Shown: positions 44,808-56,537, numbered from the stretch's first letter. The stretch: DNA of 64,000 bases from an uncultured Microscilla sp. (GCF_947493425.1 NZ_CANLRP010000012.1:26570-90569), one strand, 5' to 3'. Translations and numbers: made by a program. The notes: generated by a model not told the origin, from the sequence alone.

Positions 44808-45884
44808 ATGAAATTAAAATACATTGACGCCTTAAGAGGCATAGCCATTTTGGGTGTAATGGCAGTGCATACCGGACACAGTGGTTATAACAAATACCCG
44901 GTTGCTTTTTCTAACCTGATAGACCAGGGAGCTAAAGGGGTACAACTTTTTTTCGTGGTCAGTGCCTTTACTTTGTTTTTATCTTACAAAACCAGAGAAA
45001 AAAAGGAGACACACACTGCCAGAAACTTTTTTATCAGAAGGTTTTTTAGAATAGCTCCCTTATACTATATGGGCATTGTATATTACCTTTTGCAAGACGG
45101 GTTTGACCCTCGGTTTTGGTTGGGTAACGATCACCCCATCTCTTTGCCCAATATTGCTTCAAACTTTGTTTTTGCCCATGGTATCAATCCTTATTGGATG
45201 CTAGGTGTAGTGCCTGGTGGTTGGTCTATCACCGTCGAAATGACCTTCTATTTATGCATTCCGTGGTTGATTGCTCGCATTAGGTCTCTCAACCAAGCTG
45301 TAGGTTTTACAATGTGGAGCCTACTCTTTTCGCTTGCGTTAAATAGCCTGTTACTTGCTTACCCTTTGATTGACAACTCCACCCTTTGGGCAAACTACCT
45401 ATACTTATATTTTCCTAACCAATTACCCGTATTTGGTTTTGGCATTATAGCCTACTTTCTTATCATTAGGCAAGACTTTCAAATATCAACGTTTTACCTG
45501 GGTAGCTTGGCTATGTTAGTGTTGAGCCACTTGGTATGGCATCCTGTCATCCCCGAACATGTACTTTTTGGTTGGGGATTTTTTCTATTGGTCATTGCCT
45601 TGTCTCGCTGCGAATACTCCATTTTTGTCAATCAATTGACTCGTTTTCTGGGCAAAATCAGCTACAGTGCCTACCTCATTCATTTTGCCGTCATTCATTG
45701 GCTCACTATTTTTCATTGGGCAAACCCATTGCCCCATAATACCCCACTTTGGGCTATGCTCAATTATACCCTTCGGCTTTTGTTAGTGGTGGGCATTACC
45801 TCGGTGTTGGGGTGGGCATCGTTGCGATTGATAGAACAACCTGCCCAAAAGTTGGGGCGTTGGTTAATTGGGAGAGTTAAATGA
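44808..45884 (+). CDS. Acyltransferase 3 family membrane protein
   Basis: 358 residues from ATG 44808 (a TTG at 44799 is possible). Acyltransferase 3 family with about ten membrane helices; the active-site motif is YIDALRGIAILGVMAVHTG (His in the first helix), followed by the R-R-F-F-R-I-A-P-L-Y motif (residues 70-80) and the cytosolic C-terminal S-Y-S-A-Y-L-I-H-F region. These enzymes O-acetylate or acylate surface glycans, peptidoglycan or lipids. It lies 44 bases after the sigma54 regulator, so it may be the operon's last gene. Confidence 0.9.
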   Translation: MKLKYIDALRGIAILGVMAVHTGHSGYNKYPVAFSNLIDQGAKGVQLFFVVSAFTLFLSYKTREKKETHTARNFFIRRFFRIAPLYYMGIVYYLLQDGFDPRFWLGNDHPISLPNIASNFVFAHGINPYWMLGVVPGGWSITVEMTFYLCIPWLIARIRSLNQAVGFTMWSLLFSLALNSLLLAYPLIDNSTLWANYLYLYFPNQLPVFGFGIIAYFLIIRQDFQISTFYLGSLAMLVLSHLVWHPVIPEHVLFGWGFFLLVIALSRCEYSIFVNQLTRFLGKISYSAYLIHFAVIHWLTIFHWANPLPHNTPLWAMLNYTLRLLLVVGITSVLGWASLRLIEQPAQKLGRWLIGRVK

Positions 45885-46444
45885 CTCAGGAGACACGCCC
45901 ACCCACAAACTTATAGATGAAAAGAAGTCTCCAGACTTCTAGCCGAATGGCTAAATAGAGTTGAATTATTACCAAGCTTTGCATTCGCAAACAAGTCCGG
46001 AGACTTGCATTCATCAACGCTTTTAAGTCTCCCCAAGGAAGACTTAAAAGAACAGAGGACAATGCGTCATTAATAATCGCAGAACAACCTTCTCGTTTTT
46101 CGGAATACTGAAAAACGCTCTCATGGAATCGAGGTCGGTTGTTAAAAGTATTTAAAAACTAACCCCAAACTTGCCAGGTTTTTAATCCTTACGCCGTTGC
46201 TTGTGTCTTCACAAGCAACCAAAAGTACAGTGCTAAAAAATCCTGGCAGGCTTTCGTAGGCAATTCAAGCTTAAAAATATCTCCAGTATTGGTCTTAAGG
46301 CTTTAGCCTGACCAAATGAGTCTGAAGAGCCAACCAAGAAGACAAAGAGGTATTTAAAATCATTAAATTGACGGGTAGATTGTTGATGTTACAAAAAGAA
46401 GATGGAAATAAAATTGCATTTATAGCTCAATAGAAAACAAAATA
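45885..46444. repeat. Gene-free cluster of hairpins (REP-like)
   Basis: 560 bases with at least six strong inverted repeats: AGAAGTCT/AGACTTCT (45923-45940); CAAGTC/GACTTG (45992-46007); CTTTTAAGTC/GACTTAAAAG (46020-46050); AACAACC/GGTTGTT (46083-46143) enclosing CGTTTTT/AAAAACG (46094-46117); GTTGCTTGTG-TCTT-CACAAGCAAC (46196-46219, 10 bp) enclosed by TTGCCAGG and CCTGGCAGG arms (46171-46250); and TTGGTC...AGGCT-TT-AGCCT-GACCAA (46289-46315). The first three share an AAGTC/GACTT core, so a repeated unit is present. No coding signal. Confidence 0.6.
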
Positions 46445-46479
46445 AAAGAGAGCAGTAAGTGGTAGGCAAAGCTCTCTTT
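46445..46479 (-). terminator. Terminator downstream of dapA
   Basis: AAAGAGAGC (46445-46453) and GCTCTCTTT (46471-46479), a 9-bp stem with a 17-base loop, 12 bases past the dapA stop. In the minus-strand reading it is followed by TATTTTGTTTT. Confidence 0.7.
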
Positions 46480-46491
46480 TTGTCCATTTGC

Positions 46492-47385
46492 TTAGTTTTG
46501 CACCTCAACTGTGGCAGGCATCATTTCGGCTATTTGAGCCTGAAGCCCTTCCGACGCAGGCAACAAAGGGAGTCTTACAGTGTTGCCGCAAACCCCTTGT
46601 AGCGCCATGGCGTGTTTTACACCTACCGGATTACTTTCTGTATACATCAACGGATTGATGCTATTAAGTTGATATAGGTTTTGTGAAGCCTTGCGATAGT
46701 TGCCCGCGAGTGCATCTGCCACCATTTCGGAGAAAATAGATGGGAAAGCATTAGCAAGCACCGAAATGACCCCTTGACCACCTACCGACATCATCGGAAT
46801 AGTAAGCATATCGTCACCCGAAATCAAGAGAAAATCCTCTGGTTTGTTCTTAGCAATTTCTATACATTGAACCAAATCGCCTGAAGCCTCTTTTACTCCT
46901 ACAATGTTTTCGTGCTGTGCCAGTCTAAGCGTAGTATGTGCCGATATATTAGAAGCAGTACGCCCTGGTACATTGTACAAAATAATAGGTTTGGGAGACT
47001 GGTCAGCCAGCATCATATAATGTTGGTAAATGCCTTCTTGTGATGGCTTGTTATAATAAGGGCTTACCGATAAAATAGCGTCTACACCATCTAGCGGAGT
47101 ATGCCCTATATCTTCTATAATACTGTGGGTATTGTTGCCCCCAATGCCATATACAATAGGTAAGTTCAAAGGGTTGTTTTGAAGGACAAACTCAAGCACT
47201 GCCACTTTTTCCTCTTTGGTAAGTGTAGCCGATTCTCCAGTAGTTCCCATGACCACCCAATAGTTTACTCCGCCCTGTGATGTATGGTTTAATACGCTTC
47301 TGAGGGCATCAAAATCTATTTTATGATTTTCTTTAAACGGTGTTACTAAGGCTATACCAGTTCCGATAAATTTTTCGTGTACCAT
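46492..47385 (-). CDS. dapA: 4-hydroxy-tetrahydrodipicolinate synthase
   Basis: 297 residues from ATG 47385. Condenses pyruvate with aspartate semialdehyde, the first committed step to lysine and diaminopimelate. The Schiff-base lysine (K165 in VGVKEASGD), the Tyr (Y137 in LYNVPGRT) and the TTGES motif are all present. The stop of the DUF6913 gene overlaps the start (TGATG), so they are translationally coupled. A TTG one codon earlier is in frame. Length is typical. Confidence 0.95.
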   Translation of the reverse strand: MVHEKFIGTGIALVTPFKENHKIDFDALRSVLNHTSQGGVNYWVVMGTTGESATLTKEEKVAVLEFVLQNNPLNLPIVYGIGGNNTHSIIEDIGHTPLDGVDAILSVSPYYNKPSQEGIYQHYMMLADQSPKPIILYNVPGRTASNISAHTTLRLAQHENIVGVKEASGDLVQCIEIAKNKPEDFLLISGDDMLTIPMMSVGGQGVISVLANAFPSIFSEMVADALAGNYRKASQNLYQLNSINPLMYTESNPVGVKHAMALQGVCGNTVRLPLLPASEGLQAQIAEMMPATVEVQN

Positions 47386-47921
47386 CAATTCTTGGTTAAT
47401 TTTTTAGTATAATGTAGCATTTGCTCAATTAAATGATCCACCCCCTCGCCTTCTTGCAAATCAAGCATCAATTCATAGAAATCCTCTTGTTCGGGAAAAT
47501 AACGCCCTATTCGACACTTGGCATTACTTTTCGTTAGAATAGTATCAAAAGGCAAAAAATGATTGACAGTAATGCAATATAAATAATCAAAAGGAGTGTC
47601 TATAAATTTTTGAACTGCACGCGATTTTATTTTCCCCAACGTGGTGATGTCTTTCTTAGAGAAAAAATCATATTTAAAGTTATATGGGCTATTATCAAGG
47701 CGTTCGAAGTAAGTCAGCAGCATCAATTCTTTGCCTTCATTTTGCAGTTTTTTTACAAAATTATTCAATGAATCGTGCTTTTCGTCATCTTCTATTTTGA
47801 ATAGAATTCCAATGCTTTTAGCTTCCTGATAATTAGAGGTAGCCCGCTCAGCATCGCTTTTTTCTTTAGATGAAAAACGATTTCTTAGGTTGAATACATA
47901 ATCACTAATCTTACTACTCAT
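47385..47921 (-). CDS. DUF6913 domain protein
   Basis: 178 residues, cytosolic. A charged N terminus (KISDYVFNLRNRFSSKE) leads into an alpha/beta fold with conserved N-Y-Q-E-A-K-S-I-G-I-L-F, YFEKL-like (TYFERLDNSPYNF) and DYLYCITVNHFLPFDTIL segments, typical of the DUF6913 proteins that precede dapA in many Bacteroidota. Function unknown. Coupled to dapA by a TGATG overlap. Confidence 0.8.
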   Translation of the reverse strand: MSSKISDYVFNLRNRFSSKEKSDAERATSNYQEAKSIGILFKIEDDEKHDSLNNFVKKLQNEGKELMLLTYFERLDNSPYNFKYDFFSKKDITTLGKIKSRAVQKFIDTPFDYLYCITVNHFLPFDTILTKSNAKCRIGRYFPEQEDFYELMLDLQEGEGVDHLIEQMLHYTKKLTKN

Positions 47922-48136
47922 AATTCCTACATAAAAAGTTCTCTACAAAATTATAAGGTTTTTTTCTATTTGTAGTTAATTGTAAGGATTTAGCAAAAAA
48001 TATACTTAAAAAAAAGAATCTAAGTTGTGCATAGGCAAAATACATACAAGTACTTGTTTTGAAATAAACTTATGGTACCAAAACTTCAAAGATTTGTTTA
48101 CTTTATTTGTTGATAAAAATTAACTATTTTCATACA

Positions 48137-48655
48137 ATGAAAAACTCATGTTGGCTGGCATTTTTGATAGTATTTTGTCTAAGCGCCTGTAACAAATCAC
48201 CAGTAGTGATTGATATATCTCAAGAACAAATTCAGAAAGCACTGGATAAAAAGTTTCCTTACCAAAAAAACGCAATTATAGCCAAAGTAGCTTTTACAGA
48301 CCCTAAAGTAAGCATTAGTGCAAATAAAATTTTTGTAGAGATGTCTTTTGGTGGCAATGCCTGGAAAAAATCTATTCAAGGGCAGGTTGGTGTAGTAGGA
48401 AGAGTGGCTTACAAACAAGATAAAAAGGCTTTTTACCTTAAAGAGTTTGATATTTTGAAAATAGATGCGGGGAATGTAAAAGAAGTCGAAAAACAGAGGT
48501 TGGTAAAGGTGTTCAAAAAAGCCATGGTTGTATATCTTACCAGTTTTCCGGTATACAAACTCAAGAAAAAAGATTACAAACAAAACATTGCTCGAATGTT
48601 ATTAAAAGACTTAAAAACAACAGGAGACAAGTTGGTAGTAACGCTTAGTTTTTAG
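48137..48655 (+). CDS. DUF1439-like lipoprotein
   Basis: 172 residues from ATG 48137 (a TTG at 48107 is further upstream). Lipoprotein signal (WLAFLIVFCLSAC), then a DUF1439/YceB-like beta-rich domain: ISQEQIQKALDKKFPYQ, amphipathic strands and the final VYLTSFPVYKL. Related proteins bind hydrophobic ligands at the outer membrane; function is unproven. Convergent with ligA, sharing the terminator at 48683-48710. Confidence 0.75.
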   Translation: MKNSCWLAFLIVFCLSACNKSPVVIDISQEQIQKALDKKFPYQKNAIIAKVAFTDPKVSISANKIFVEMSFGGNAWKKSIQGQVGVVGRVAYKQDKKAFYLKEFDILKIDAGNVKEVEKQRLVKVFKKAMVVYLTSFPVYKLKKKDYKQNIARMLLKDLKTTGDKLVVTLSF

Positions 48656-48682
48656 GCAAACATAACAGCTAAATATAAAAAC

Positions 48683-48710
48683 GGCAAGGAAGAGAAAACG
48701 CAACCTTGCC
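48683..48710. terminator. Bidirectional terminator between lipoprotein gene and ligA
   Basis: GGCAAGG (48683-48689) and CCTTGCC (48704-48710) form a 7-bp G+C-rich stem, followed by a T-run on the plus strand; on the minus strand it is followed by GTTTTTATATTT. It would serve both convergent genes. Confidence 0.75.
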
Positions 48711-48725
48711 ATTTTTTTATGATTT

Positions 48726-51143
<2,418 letters not shown>

Positions 51144-54077
51144 ATGACCAGGATATATATCTGTATACTACTATTATCCTTCTCGTTTTCAACCACCAGC
51201 CAGTCTCAACCAGCCAATAAAATTAATGCTAAAGCGCTTTTCTTTGTCCAAAATATGCAACCTGACAGTGCTTTAGCATGCTATCAAAAGTTGTTAACTA
51301 TTTATAAAAACAAAGCCCCTGAACAGTATTACTTTACTGAGGCAAAAATAGCCGAACAATTGATTGAATTAAGGAGGTATACCCAGGCAAAACGCTTACT
51401 TGACCAACGGTTAAGAGCATCAGTCCACCTTTTTAACCCACAGGTAGAAGCCCGACTATTGCACAGCCTGGCAAAATTGGCGTACGCTCAAAAACATTAC
51501 AAAGCAGGCCTCAGACTTTGTGAGAAAGCCGAAAAAGCATATCAAAGCGTTGAGGCTATCACTTTATACAAGATAGACCTCCAAGTACTCAAGGCCGATT
51601 TTGTATCTCGTTTGGCATATTTTGATCAATCATTGAGCTTGATTGATACTTGTATGGCCACTTTACAAACTCATCACCCCAAATCTGTGGGTGTAGCGTA
51701 TTTGCGGGTGAAACTATACGCCATACAGTCTTTTATAGAGCTGGGAGGGAAATTAGCTTTTGACAAATCTCTGGAAACCTGCTACAAATCACTCAAACTA
51801 TTAAAGCGTTTGCCAACGACTAAACACAACCTGTACTGGCAATCAAGGTTTATATACAGGCAAGGGCTCATTTACAAAAACCAGCAAAAGTTTTCTCTAG
51901 CATACCAGCATTACAGGGCAGCCTTACAGTTGAGCAAACAGATTTTTGGAGATACTCATCAAGAAGTGGCTTCTAGTCTTTTGCAAATAGGGAGACTATA
52001 TGCTATGCATGCGGCTAAAAAATACTCGCTTGGTAGGAGAAGAGTAACGACAGGAAAACCAATAAAGTACCCTGAGTTGGACTCAGCGTTTGTTTACTAC
52101 CGTCAAAGTTTGAAACTGTACAAAAAAAAGAATACTTGTTTTAAAGAACAAATAGGCAGGATTTATAGCAATTTAGCCTACTTATATACCCATGTCCGAA
52201 AATATGAGCAAGCTGAAGAGTACTTTCAACAGTCGTATGAAATTTTAAGCAAAGTATATGGCAAAACACATCCTGAAATGGTGCCTCTTTATAACTATTG
52301 GGGAGCATTGGTTTGTTTGTTAAAAAAATACAGCCAACAGCTAGATGTTTTGCATAAAGGTTTGCTGTCTAACGCAAAAAACTTCCAGAACAAAGATATT
52401 TTTGTAGCACCACTTGTCAAAGATTATTATCACCCTGGCTATTTTCATGCCTTTTGTACGAGCAAGGCAATGGCGTTTGCCAATCGGTCGAGAGACTTGA
52501 AAGACCTAAAAGCATCTCTGTATCATTTTGAAGTAGCCGACTCATTGATTAAACATTGTAGAAACAGGGTTTTTCGTAAACAAAGTCATTTTTTTACGGC
52601 TTCCCTGATTAACCATGCGAATATAGGAACACAAGGCAAAAGTGCAGTATACACCTGTAGCCAACTATATAGTCAAACCAAAAAAGCAAAATACCTTGAG
52701 AAAGCCTTCTATTTTATTGAACGAGGCAACTCTAGTTTTTTAATGCACGCTTTGGCTGAAGCTGAAGCCAAAAAAAGAAGTGATATTCCTCGCGAGTTGC
52801 TTGACAAAGAACGCTTGCTCAGAAAACAGATAGTATATTATGAGCATAAACAAGGGCAGAACAAGCAAGATTCTTTGGTTAAACTAAATATGGCTTATGA
52901 AACACTGATCACACAATTAGAAAAAGAATATCCTCGTTATGCCCAACTAAAGCTAGATGTGAAGCAAGTAACTATTCAGCAACTTCAGCAAAGTATGCCT
53001 GCACAAACTGCTACATTAATGTACACATTTGGTGTTCAAAGCAATAACTATGTGTTTGTAATTACTAAAAATACTGCCCAACTTGTGCTACTTCCTAAAG
53101 CGGCCACTATTCAGGCAGACATTAGTCATTACTATAATCAACTGTCAAGTGAGAAGCGTTTACGTACCTTTGCTCCTGCAAGTTATCGAGGGTATAAGGC
53201 GCTATTCAAACCTGCAGAAAAATACTTAAAAGGAATCCGAAAATTAGTAGTGATAGCCCCTTCCCTCGAAAACATTCCTTTTGAGGCAATGATTACTCAA
53301 TTGCCCAAGAGCCTACAACAAGATGATTTTTCTAAACTCAACTACCTGGGCAAGCGTTACCAGATCAGTTACCACTACTCAGCAACGCTCTGGCACAAAA
53401 CAATCAACCAGGTTGTTAAACAAACAGTGGCCCCTGAGCTACACTTTTTGGCTTTTGCCCCGTTTAGTGTTGGCAAGGAAGCAGTTTTTAATACCATCCG
53501 TGGTGCTAATGACTATTTGCCCGAAAGTGGATTAGAAGTCAAGTCTATTTACAATGTTTTTAAGTCTAAGAATTTATCTGCTGAGATAAACTTAGCAAAA
53601 GCGGCAACTAAAGATTATTTTATCCAAAAGGTAAAAACTGCTCATATTGTACACATAGCCAGCCATAGCGAAGCAAACACCCAGGATGTGGGGCTGGCAA
53701 AAATTCACTTTGCCGAACTTAATCACCACAACCCAAACTTTTCGGGGTGTTTGTTGGCAAGTGAAGTATACAACCTGGAACTGAACGCCGATTTGTTGGT
53801 GTTGAGTAGCTGCGAATCGGGGGTAGGTAAATTGATAGAAGGTGAAGGGGTTTTTTCGTTGGCGCGTAGTTTTTTATATGCCGGAGCCCGCAATATTGTA
53901 TTTTCTCTCTGGGAGATAGATGATTACTATACCAGAGAACTCATGGTGATTTTTTATCAACAGTTTTTGACCCACTCCTTGAGTTATTCACGGGCATTAC
54001 AAATTGCTCAACAAAAAATGGTGGCTAAAGGGGTACACCCCAAGCATTGGTCGGGTATTGTCATGATTGGAAAGTAG
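51144..54077 (+). CDS. TPR-CHAT protein, putative caspase-like protease (copy 2)
   Basis: 977 residues. Signal sequence (IYICILLLSFSFSTTSQ), a helical TPR region (about 30-400; FIYRQGLIYKNQQKFSLAYQHY, IYSNLAYLYTHVRKYEQAEEYF), a long helical linker and a C-terminal CHAT domain from about 680. The dyad is H841 in HIASHSEAN and C890 in LVLSSCESGVG, followed by the usual FSLARSFLYAGARNIVFSLWEI. It is homologous to the protein at 30384 along its length but clearly diverged, so the two are not recent copies. Convergent with the sirtuin gene, with a single base between the stops. Confidence 0.87.
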   Translation: MTRIYICILLLSFSFSTTSQSQPANKINAKALFFVQNMQPDSALACYQKLLTIYKNKAPEQYYFTEAKIAEQLIELRRYTQAKRLLDQRLRASVHLFNPQVEARLLHSLAKLAYAQKHYKAGLRLCEKAEKAYQSVEAITLYKIDLQVLKADFVSRLAYFDQSLSLIDTCMATLQTHHPKSVGVAYLRVKLYAIQSFIELGGKLAFDKSLETCYKSLKLLKRLPTTKHNLYWQSRFIYRQGLIYKNQQKFSLAYQHYRAALQLSKQIFGDTHQEVASSLLQIGRLYAMHAAKKYSLGRRRVTTGKPIKYPELDSAFVYYRQSLKLYKKKNTCFKEQIGRIYSNLAYLYTHVRKYEQAEEYFQQSYEILSKVYGKTHPEMVPLYNYWGALVCLLKKYSQQLDVLHKGLLSNAKNFQNKDIFVAPLVKDYYHPGYFHAFCTSKAMAFANRSRDLKDLKASLYHFEVADSLIKHCRNRVFRKQSHFFTASLINHANIGTQGKSAVYTCSQLYSQTKKAKYLEKAFYFIERGNSSFLMHALAEAEAKKRSDIPRELLDKERLLRKQIVYYEHKQGQNKQDSLVKLNMAYETLITQLEKEYPRYAQLKLDVKQVTIQQLQQSMPAQTATLMYTFGVQSNNYVFVITKNTAQLVLLPKAATIQADISHYYNQLSSEKRLRTFAPASYRGYKALFKPAEKYLKGIRKLVVIAPSLENIPFEAMITQLPKSLQQDDFSKLNYLGKRYQISYHYSATLWHKTINQVVKQTVAPELHFLAFAPFSVGKEAVFNTIRGANDYLPESGLEVKSIYNVFKSKNLSAEINLAKAATKDYFIQKVKTAHIVHIASHSEANTQDVGLAKIHFAELNHHNPNFSGCLLASEVYNLELNADLLVLSSCESGVGKLIEGEGVFSLARSFLYAGARNIVFSLWEIDDYYTRELMVIFYQQFLTHSLSYSRALQIAQQKMVAKGVHPKHWSGIVMIGK

Positions 54078-54078
54078 T

Positions 54079-54915
54079 CTACACCAATGTTTGTATGCGT
54101 TGTTTTATTTGGGGCAATAGGTCACCGCTTGTACCCCTAAGTACTAACTTATTAGGTTCACCAGTTGCCATATCTGTAAAGGCACTGTCAGCAATATTTA
54201 TATCTACCAAACTACTACCACGATAAGTAGCAGTAGAGGCAATATGATGGGGCAGATTAGTAGCGCCCGATGTACCCACAACAAACAGTACCCCAGTGTT
54301 GAGTGCTGCTTCTATGGCGCTTTCTTGCTTGTAAAGTCGTTCGTTATAATACTCATCAAACATCAATACATTGGGGCGCATCAAACTATCACAATCCGGA
54401 CATTTGAGTTTTTCCCACTGTTGAGTGATCATTTTGGCATTATAAGGAGCAGTACCTATGTCTAATGGAAAAGGGTAAACATCCATGCTGCATTCTTCAC
54501 TACACCTTACGGTTTCCATGTTGCCGTGAATCTCAAGTACTTTTGCCTGAGTGTTGCCAGCCTTTATATGCAATCGGTCTATGTTTTGGGTAATGAGCCG
54601 AAAATTGTTGGGCAACAACTCTTCGATAGATGCCAAAGCCAAATGTCCGGCATTGGGTTGCAAATCTCTAAAGCTCACCTTACGGTATAAGACAAACTTC
54701 CAGACTTCTGTGGGGTTTTCTTTGAAAAAACGCAAGGTGGCAAACTCTTCTGGCTTATAATTACGCGAACCTTCTACCCAAATGCCATTGGTGCCGCGGT
54801 AGGTAGGCACACCACTTTCGGCAGAAATACCTGCTCCAGTCAAAAAAGTGATGAGTTTGTCTTGCGCTAATGCTTGAGCACACAAAAGTTTGATCTTTTC
54901 TAAAGTTTTTTCCAT
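54079..54915 (-). CDS. Sir2-family NAD+-dependent protein deacylase
   Basis: 278 residues. The NAD-binding GAGISAESGVPTYRG, the TQNIDRLH motif and the catalytic His in EIHGNMETVRC are clear. Zinc is probably held by C-S-E-E-C and C-P-D-C. The segment after the zinc site (RPNVLMFDEYYNERLYKQES) differs from the RPHVVWFGE motif of E. coli CobB, so substrate preference may differ. The acyl-group preference cannot be set. Single gene. Confidence 0.92.
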   Translation of the reverse strand: MEKTLEKIKLLCAQALAQDKLITFLTGAGISAESGVPTYRGTNGIWVEGSRNYKPEEFATLRFFKENPTEVWKFVLYRKVSFRDLQPNAGHLALASIEELLPNNFRLITQNIDRLHIKAGNTQAKVLEIHGNMETVRCSEECSMDVYPFPLDIGTAPYNAKMITQQWEKLKCPDCDSLMRPNVLMFDEYYNERLYKQESAIEAALNTGVLFVVGTSGATNLPHHIASTATYRGSSLVDINIADSAFTDMATGEPNKLVLRGTSGDLLPQIKQRIQTLV

Positions 54916-55092
54916 AAGTAAGGCAATGTTTCAACAATTATATAATTTTGAATGTACTACGTCTTTTATCTTTGTTAGGTTTTTAGAATTAAGGTGCAGT
55001 ATGAGTAATTAGTTTGATGGTTAAATATTGATTTTTGTGCTTTATTTAGAATAATATTTCGCAAAAAACGCATTTAAAACTTACACCCAAAT

Positions 55093-55386
55093 ATGCTAAT
55101 CAGAATTGTAAGAATGACCTTTCAAGAAGACAAGGTGCAAACCTTTGTTGATAACTTCGAGCAGATTAAACATAAGATAAGAGGCTTTGATGGATGCGAA
55201 CATTTAGAGCTTTGGCGCGATGCCAACGACCCCAATATTTTTGTAACCTACAGCCATTGGCAGTCTGAAGATCACCTCAATACCTACCGACATTCTGCAT
55301 TATTTAAAGAAGTATGGGCGTATACCAAACCCCTGTTTGCAGCAAAAACAGCCGCTTTTTCGGTACTTAGGGTAGAAAAAGTATGA
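55093..55386 (+). CDS. Antibiotic biosynthesis monooxygenase (ABM) domain protein
   Basis: 97 residues, one ABM/dimeric alpha-beta barrel domain. Typical pieces are MLIRIVRMTFQEDKVQTFVDN, a central GFDGCEHLELWRDANDPN and a second half with YSHWQSEDHLNTYRHSALF. Members act on quinones or aromatic substrates, or bind haem; the substrate cannot be named. It sits just upstream of tRNA-Leu on the same strand. Confidence 0.88.
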   Translation: MLIRIVRMTFQEDKVQTFVDNFEQIKHKIRGFDGCEHLELWRDANDPNIFVTYSHWQSEDHLNTYRHSALFKEVWAYTKPLFAAKTAAFSVLRVEKV

Positions 55387-55422
55387 CTTTTCACAATTTT
55401 TTAAAAAAAGTTTAATGATTTC

Positions 55423-55454
55423 TTGTTTGTAGGATTTCTTTTTTACTACCTTTG
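55423..55454 (+). promoter_or_regulatory. tRNA-Leu promoter
   Basis: TTG at 55423-55425 (or TTTG at 55426-55429) and TACCTTTG at 55447-55454 fit the Bacteroidota -33/-7 elements with a 17-21 base spacer. The expected start lies just before the tRNA at 55473. Confidence 0.65.
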
Positions 55455-55472
55455 CAACGCAATAAAAAACAA

Positions 55473-55556
55473 GCCCAGGTGGCGGAATTGGTAGACGCGT
55501 TGGTCTCAAACACCAATGGTAGCAATACCGTGCCGGTTCGACTCCGGCCCTGGGTA
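55473..55556 (+). tRNA. tRNA-Leu (anticodon CAA)
   Basis: 84-base class II tRNA. Acceptor GCCCAGG pairs with CCTGGGT (one G-U) with discriminator A; the D-arm carries GGCGGAATTGGTAGACGC; the anticodon stem TTGGT/ACCAA holds the loop CTCAAAC, anticodon CAA (reads UUG). A long variable arm and the T-arm GCCGG-TTCGACT-CCGGC follow. CCA is not encoded; TTTTT follows. Confidence 0.96.
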
Positions 55557-56000
55557 TTTTTTTTCTTGTAAAGTTTGGTATACTTTTCAAAAATACTACG
55601 TTTTCTTACATGTTGGTTGTACTCTTTAAGCTCTTTTGTAGCAAAAGAAAAAGTGTGTGTTGTCATCTATACTATAACACCAATTAAAAATAACCATACC
55701 TTAATTATTACTCACCTGTCAGAAGCTCTTCGCTTCATTCAAATCTAGGGAATTATATTATAAAACTTTATAAAATCTACTACTCAAAGTAGAAAAGTAT
55801 TCCTGTGTAACTATACCTGCTCAAAATATTACCGTTTGTTAAGACCACTTTAGCAAAGTGGTCTGCATTAATAGCCCAAATATATACCAAAGACATTCAA
55901 ACAAAAATGACAAACCGGATTAATAAACAACGGTAATGTAGTGGTCCTTTCCTACATTTAAATAAAAAAGAAAGGGAGTTGCAAATTAGTATGCAATTTT
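55557..56000. other. Intergenic region with a candidate palindromic element
   Basis: 444 bases. The left half has nothing I recognise apart from a T-run directly after the tRNA. From 55828 to 55937 lies a palindromic element described separately. A minus-strand frame over the tRNA and this region is rejected as an artefact. Confidence 0.5.
55828..55937. repeat. 110-bp element with inverted ends and central hairpin
   Basis: ATTACCGTT (55828-55836) and AACGGTAAT (55929-55937) are exact inverted ends; the following TGTTAA pairs roughly with TTAATAAACA further in. Near the left end is a perfect 10-bp hairpin AGACCACTTT-AGC-AAAGTGGTCT (55842-55864). No TSD is evident. Could be a MITE remnant or a structured RNA. 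Confidence 0.45.
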
Positions 56001-56471
56001 ATGTTATACATACTTATTCTTAAAGTTTTATTAAACGCTAATACCCAGTTTTCGTACGATTATGATCGTTTAATGTACATAATCGCAGAAAAGGAGAGCC
56101 GTTTTCAGTGCCAGGTAGTAGACCCTTACGGTATTACTTATGGCAAATACCAGGTGACAGATCACTTGATTGCAAAACACGGCTACAAAAGACCGATGAC
56201 TTGCGAGCAGCAAGACGAACTTATGCGTAAGTTAATTCAAATGTATGAGACCATGGGTCACCGTTACGAATTTACTTATCGCAGAGGTATTTGGCTTCAT
56301 AAGACTAACTTGATTATAGCGATGCATTTTGCGCCTTATGGCACTATCAAGTATATAGAAGGGGGAGAAGACTTCTCCAATGGTCTGATTTCAGTAAGTA
56401 CTTTACTGAAACGATATGAAGATGTGAACCTATACAAGGTTAAAAATCAACAACCAATGAGTAGTAGGTAA
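56001..56471 (+). CDS. Small lysozyme-like (putative lytic transglycosylase) protein
   Basis: 156 residues. A short hydrophobic N terminus (MLYILILKVLLNAN) may be a signal. The first half reads M-Y-I-I-A-E-K-E-S-R-F-Q-C-Q-V-V-D-P-Y-G-I-T-Y-G-K-Y-Q-V, similar in spacing to lysozyme-like/SLT domains (E-S-x-F then P-x-G and G-x-Y-Q), which would make the E in EKESRF the catalytic acid. The rest is unlike common SLT proteins. Identification is tentative. A strong terminator follows at 56538-56567. Confidence 0.5.
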   Translation: MLYILILKVLLNANTQFSYDYDRLMYIIAEKESRFQCQVVDPYGITYGKYQVTDHLIAKHGYKRPMTCEQQDELMRKLIQMYETMGHRYEFTYRRGIWLHKTNLIIAMHFAPYGTIKYIEGGEDFSNGLISVSTLLKRYEDVNLYKVKNQQPMSSR

Positions 56472-56537
56472 AAAACCAATTTGTAAGTGTCAAACGACCA
56501 ATACAGAAGCTAAAACGTAAGTTTTAATTAATATCAG

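Noticed and set aside
55300..55666. Two minus-strand open frames overlapping tRNA-Leu (containing a GRSRTGT-type segment)
   Set aside because: They are read through the reverse strand of a clear tRNA, a well-known annotation artefact; no family features or start context.
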